DNA from: Verrucomicrobia bacterium S94
GTDB taxonomy: Bacteria > Verrucomicrobiota > Kiritimatiellia > Kiritimatiellales > Pontiellaceae
Direction of reading: 5' to 3'
Assembly (NCBI GenBank): GCA_004299845.1
Contig: CP036201.1
Location: forward strand, 2,046,001 to 2,110,000
Length of the DNA: 64,000 nucleotides
Shown: one piece after another, positions 60,721 to 64,000 of the stretch
How the letters are laid out: the number at the start of each line of letters is the position of its first letter
How positions within the stretch are numbered: position 1 is the first letter of the stretch
The notes under the pieces: model-generated
Databases searched by the model: none
What the model was told of the DNA's origin: nothing
The model's input: the letters and a program-made list of their open reading frames with translations, nothing else
Program-made: the position numbers and the translations under genes

Positions 60721-60906
60721 AGATAAAAAGCGGCAGACATAGTACGCAAAGCAAACCGGGATAAGCGAGTGTTTTATCCCCCTGCGTACTGTTAATTTCC
60801 GGGAAAAACATCGAAAAAAATGAACGGTCCCGCACGGCCATGCAAACTTGACCTTAAAGCGGATTACTTTATCTTATGGGTTCATTTTGTAAATGAGAGG
60901 TATGCT

Positions 60907-63900
60907 TTGAGTTCTGAAAAGTTTTTCCGCAAGTCCGACTGGATTGCCTGCTGGGTAACCTTTGCCATTTCACTGATCGTTTACACGCTGACCCTTCAGC
61001 CGACCTTGGGCCTGGAGGACTCAGGCGAGCTGATTGTCGCCTCCGACTTTCTCGGCGTACCCCACCCGCCCGGCTATCCGATCTGGACACTGCTGACCTG
61101 GTTCTTTCAGTGGATCTTTCATGCTGTCACATTCCATGGCCAGCCCAATCCGGCCTGGGCCGTCAACTGGTTTTCTGCCGTTTCCGGTGCTGCGGCCTGC
61201 GGAATGATCGCCCTGCTGATCAGCCGGTCCGGCATGGACCTTCTGCGCAGTCTGCATAAGGAATCCCGTATTCTCGGCGAAAAAACAGAGCGTCACTTCT
61301 GCCTGGTGGCCGGTATTTCCGGCGGTCTGCTGCTCGCCTTCGGTCAGGGCATGTGGTCACAGGCTGTCATTGCCGAGGTTTACACCCTGAACATCTTTTT
61401 CCAGTCTCTGGTTCTTATTTTCCTCTATCGCTGGTTCCGGGAACCGGGCAGTACGAAATGGCTTATTCTCTGCGCCTTTGTCTTCGGCCTCGGCATCACC
61501 AACCACCAAACCCTGCTCTTCATGGGTCTGGCTATGGCGGTTGCGGTAGTGTTCAACGAACTTGAAATCTTCGCCCCGAAACATCTCGGTTTCACACTGG
61601 GGGCTCTGGCAGCACTCGTGCTCTCCCTGATCGGGGTCTATTTCGGCAACCTGTTCCTTCAGATTATCGGCATTGCCGGCTGCATAATCTGCTGTCTGCT
61701 GATTCGCGAAAAATTTCTGGTACGCGACTTCATCGTAACGGGTTCCATGTACATTCTTCTGGTCGGTTTCAATAAAATGGCCGCCGGAAATCCCGAACTG
61801 GCCGATTACATGTGGGTGGCCGGCCCCGATAAAGCCGGTTTCTGGATCTGGACGATCTATGCGCTGGCCGTGCCGCTTCTGGCCACATTTATCCTTCCCA
61901 AGGGGAAAATCGTGGGCCCGACCTTTCTCGTTTTATTCATCGGCCTCGGCTTCTATTTCTATATGGCCTTCTCTTCCGACCAGAATCCGCCGATCAACTG
62001 GGGCTATCCCCGTACCTGGCAGGGATTCATGCACGCCATCACCCGTGGACAGTATGAACGGGTCAAGCTGGCCCACGTCTTCACGCCGCGCTTCCTTGAA
62101 CAGATCGGCACCTATTTCGGCGACCTACGCTCCCAGTTTATGTGGCCGATTGCCATTCTCGCGATCATTCCGCTCGGCTTTATCTGGAAAACAGGCAAGC
62201 GGAATATCTGCTGGTTTGTAACCACCATAGTTGCATTCATTTCCGTAGGCCTGGTGTTCATGATTCTACAGAACCCCAAAACCGACATCCAGAGCCTCTT
62301 CATCGGCCGAGTACAGTACATTCAGTCACACGCCATCTTCGTCATCTGGCTGGGCTACGGCATCCTTTTTCTCATGGCCTCGCTTGAAGCGCTGGTAAAA
62401 AACAACCCCTACACAAAAATTGCCGGCGTTGCCCTGGTTCTCCTGCTCCCACTCGCCCTTATTCATAAAAACTACTTTAATGAACGTCAGCTCAAAGTCG
62501 TCGGCGGTGCCGAACAGAACGGCCACGACTTCGGCTGGCAGTTCGGCAACTGGCAGCTCCGCGGCGTCGAAGGCATTAAAGACGACATGAAATACTGGTA
62601 TGGCGAAGACACCGAAGAATTCAAAAAGCAATGGGCCGCCTACCCGAACAAAAACTATCCCGAACCGATGGGCCCCAACGCCATCTTCTTCGGAGGGACC
62701 GACCCCGGACGATTTGTTCCTACCTATATGATCTACTCCGCCAAAGTCCGCCCGGACGTCTACCTCATCACCCAGAACGCCCTGGCCGACAATACCTACA
62801 TGAACGTCATGCGCGATCTGTACGGGGATCAGATCTGGATTCCTTCGCCCGTCGACTCCAACCGCGCTTTTCAGATGTATGTACAGGGTGTCAGAAACGG
62901 CACCATTAATGCCGGAGCCGACGTAACAACCGAAGGCGGAAAGGTTCAGGTGCAAGGCGTTGCCGGTGTGATGCAGATCAACGGCTTCCTGAGTAAAATG
63001 ATCTTCGACCACAATCAATATATCACCGAACCCAAAACCGATGAGAAAACCCGTCCCGTTGGTGCGGCCGTGGTTTACGAAGATCCCGTAATTGATCCGC
63101 AGACCGGCCTGCCGCCCCTGCGCTCATTCTACGTCGAAGAAAGCTACGTCCTGCCCTGGATGTATCCCTACCTCACACCGCACGGCCTGATCATGAAGAT
63201 CAACAACAAACCCACGCCATTGACGGCTGAAATCATCAAAAATGACACCGATTTCTGGAACTGGTACTGTGAACGTCTGCTGAACGACCAAAAATTCATT
63301 CGCGATATCGTCGCCCGCAAATCGTTCTCCAAACTCCGCAGTGCCATCGCCGGCCTCTACGCCGCTCGCGGAAAACCCAAAGAAGCCGAAGCCGCATTCC
63401 GCCAGGCGGTTGATCTCTATGACCTCAGCCCGGAAGCCAACTTCCGCCTCGCCGACCTGATCTCCAAACAGGGCCGTTACGACGAAGCCATCAAAATTTT
63501 CGAGATTTTCCTGGAGAAAGATCCGAAAAACGACAAGGCAGAAGCCTTCCTGGACAATCTGAAAAACATGAAAAAAATGGGTGCACGCCGTGCTGAACTT
63601 GAAGCCGGTCTGAAGAGCGGAAAAACCACTTTCCCGGGAATGATGGAACTCGTTCAGATTTATTACGCCATGAACAACTCCCGAGCCGGCGAGGCCCTGG
63701 CCCGTAACATGCTCAATTCCTCCGAACTTCCGCCCGAAGGGATGATGTCGATCGCCCAGTTCATGGCCCAGAAACGCAATCTCGACATTGTGGAACTGGC
63801 CCTCAAAAAATATACCGCCGCACGGCCGAAGGACAGCCAGGGCTGGATCAATCTTGCCGGACTGCAGCTGGCCCTGAATAAACGCAGTGAAATGTGGCCG

Positions 63901-64000
63901 TCCCTGCGTAAAGCGGTCGAAGCAGGCGGCGAACCGGCCCGCAATGCACTCCGCAAAGACAAACGTTTCGATACGGTTCGGAATACAACCGAATTCAAAA
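60907..64000 (+). CDS. DUF2723 membrane protein with C-terminal TPR repeats, cut off at the window edge
   Basis: The frame from TTG 60907 (GAGAGG six bases upstream; no ATG fits) is open to the last base, giving 1031 codons so far. The N-terminal DUF2723 part begins QPTLGLEDSGELIVASDFLG and continues VPHPPGYPIW, with about 12 hydrophobic helices up to residue ~520. A periplasmic region follows (NAIFFGGTDPGRFVPTYM), then TPR repeats (AAFRQAVDLYDLSPEANFRL, YDEAIKIFEIFLEKDPKN). DUF2723 proteins resemble GT-C glycosyltransferases. Adjacent glycan genes support a glycosylation role; substrate unknown. Confidence 0.88.
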   Translation, partial: MSSEKFFRKSDWIACWVTFAISLIVYTLTLQPTLGLEDSGELIVASDFLGVPHPPGYPIWTLLTWFFQWIFHAVTFHGQPNPAWAVNWFSAVSGAAACGMIALLISRSGMDLLRSLHKESRILGEKTERHFCLVAGISGGLLLAFGQGMWSQAVIAEVYTLNIFFQSLVLIFLYRWFREPGSTKWLILCAFVFGLGITNHQTLLFMGLAMAVAVVFNELEIFAPKHLGFTLGALAALVLSLIGVYFGNLFLQIIGIAGCIICCLLIREKFLVRDFIVTGSMYILLVGFNKMAAGNPELADYMWVAGPDKAGFWIWTIYALAVPLLATFILPKGKIVGPTFLVLFIGLGFYFYMAFSSDQNPPINWGYPRTWQGFMHAITRGQYERVKLAHVFTPRFLEQIGTYFGDLRSQFMWPIAILAIIPLGFIWKTGKRNICWFVTTIVAFISVGLVFMILQNPKTDIQSLFIGRVQYIQSHAIFVIWLGYGILFLMASLEALVKNNPYTKIAGVALVLLLPLALIHKNYFNERQLKVVGGAEQNGHDFGWQFGNWQLRGVEGIKDDMKYWYGEDTEEFKKQWAAYPNKNYPEPMGPNAIFFGGTDPGRFVPTYMIYSAKVRPDVYLITQNALADNTYMNVMRDLYGDQIWIPSPVDSNRAFQMYVQGVRNGTINAGADVTTEGGKVQVQGVAGVMQINGFLSKMIFDHNQYITEPKTDEKTRPVGAAVVYEDPVIDPQTGLPPLRSFYVEESYVLPWMYPYLTPHGLIMKINNKPTPLTAEIIKNDTDFWNWYCERLLNDQKFIRDIVARKSFSKLRSAIAGLYAARGKPKEAEAAFRQAVDLYDLSPEANFRLADLISKQGRYDEAIKIFEIFLEKDPKNDKAEAFLDNLKNMKKMGARRAELEAGLKSGKTTFPGMMELVQIYYAMNNSRAGEALARNMLNSSELPPEGMMSIAQFMAQKRNLDIVELALKKYTAARPKDSQGWINLAGLQLALNKRSEMWPSLRKAVEAGGEPARNALRKDKRFDTVRNTTEFK

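Overview
The window reads as a chromosomal segment of a Gram-negative bacterium of the PVC superphylum, most likely Kiritimatiellota/Verrucomicrobiota. This is inferred from gene content: tandem Tat-exported Gfo/Idh/MocA oxidoreductases beside two DUF1080 genes, an ECF sigma/FecR pair, a large DUF2723-TPR protein, an LpxL-type lipid A acyltransferase and an AsmA-like protein. No rRNA or other phylogenetic marker was available to test it.

Layout. 1-15.5 kb is mostly housekeeping: a D,D-carboxypeptidase tail, a CII-like regulator, tig-clpP-clpX, an ECF sigma/FecR pair, nucleoside salvage (PNP, cytidine deaminase), aroK, a TPR membrane protein, a minus-strand CpXC/SrkA/HAD/NYN cluster, glgC and tRNA-Lys(TTT). 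15.6-17.4 kb is a scar region: tRNA-like debris, an IS110-family element with candidate ends, and about 500 bp packed with inverted repeats. 17.4-27.7 kb holds gpsA-plsY, an AsmA-like gene, a double winged-helix regulator divergent from a low-molecular-weight phosphatase, a purple-acid-phosphatase-like enzyme, a giant two-unit DUF3857/transglutaminase gene (frameshifted) and a glutamine amidotransferase. 27.8-36.3 kb is a sugar-oxidation cluster: two cytoplasmic and three Tat-exported Gfo/Idh/MocA proteins, divergent from two secreted DUF1080 proteins. 36.4-46.2 kb carries an AEC transporter, fetAB, an unknown coiled-coil protein, leuB, a PncC-like/adenylyltransferase pair, a cyclophilin lipoprotein, lpxL, mgtE and recO. 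46.2-60.7 kb is a surface-glycan locus: aminotransferase, GT2 enzymes, NeuA-HAD fusion, NeuB, methyltransferase and pyruvyl transferase on the plus strand, facing a minus-strand run of GtrA, GT83-like, GT2, YfhO, Wzx-like flippase and a terminal transferase. The window ends inside a DUF2723-TPR gene.

Most notable signals. (1) A near-perfect 24-bp palindrome (half-sites TTTCAYACATT / AATGTATGAAA) occurs as a pair at three loci, with centres exactly 59 bp apart each time. One pair sits in the promoter region of the double winged-helix regulator at 20.5-21.1 kb, suggesting an undescribed autoregulated regulon. (2) Four genes are each broken by one missing base in a G/C run (24161, 50505, 54990, 56510), three of them in the glycan locus. 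Systematic homopolymer undercalling or slippage could explain this. (3) The IS110 element has 10-bp inverted repeats, an 8-bp direct repeat and a structured leader that could encode a bridge RNA.
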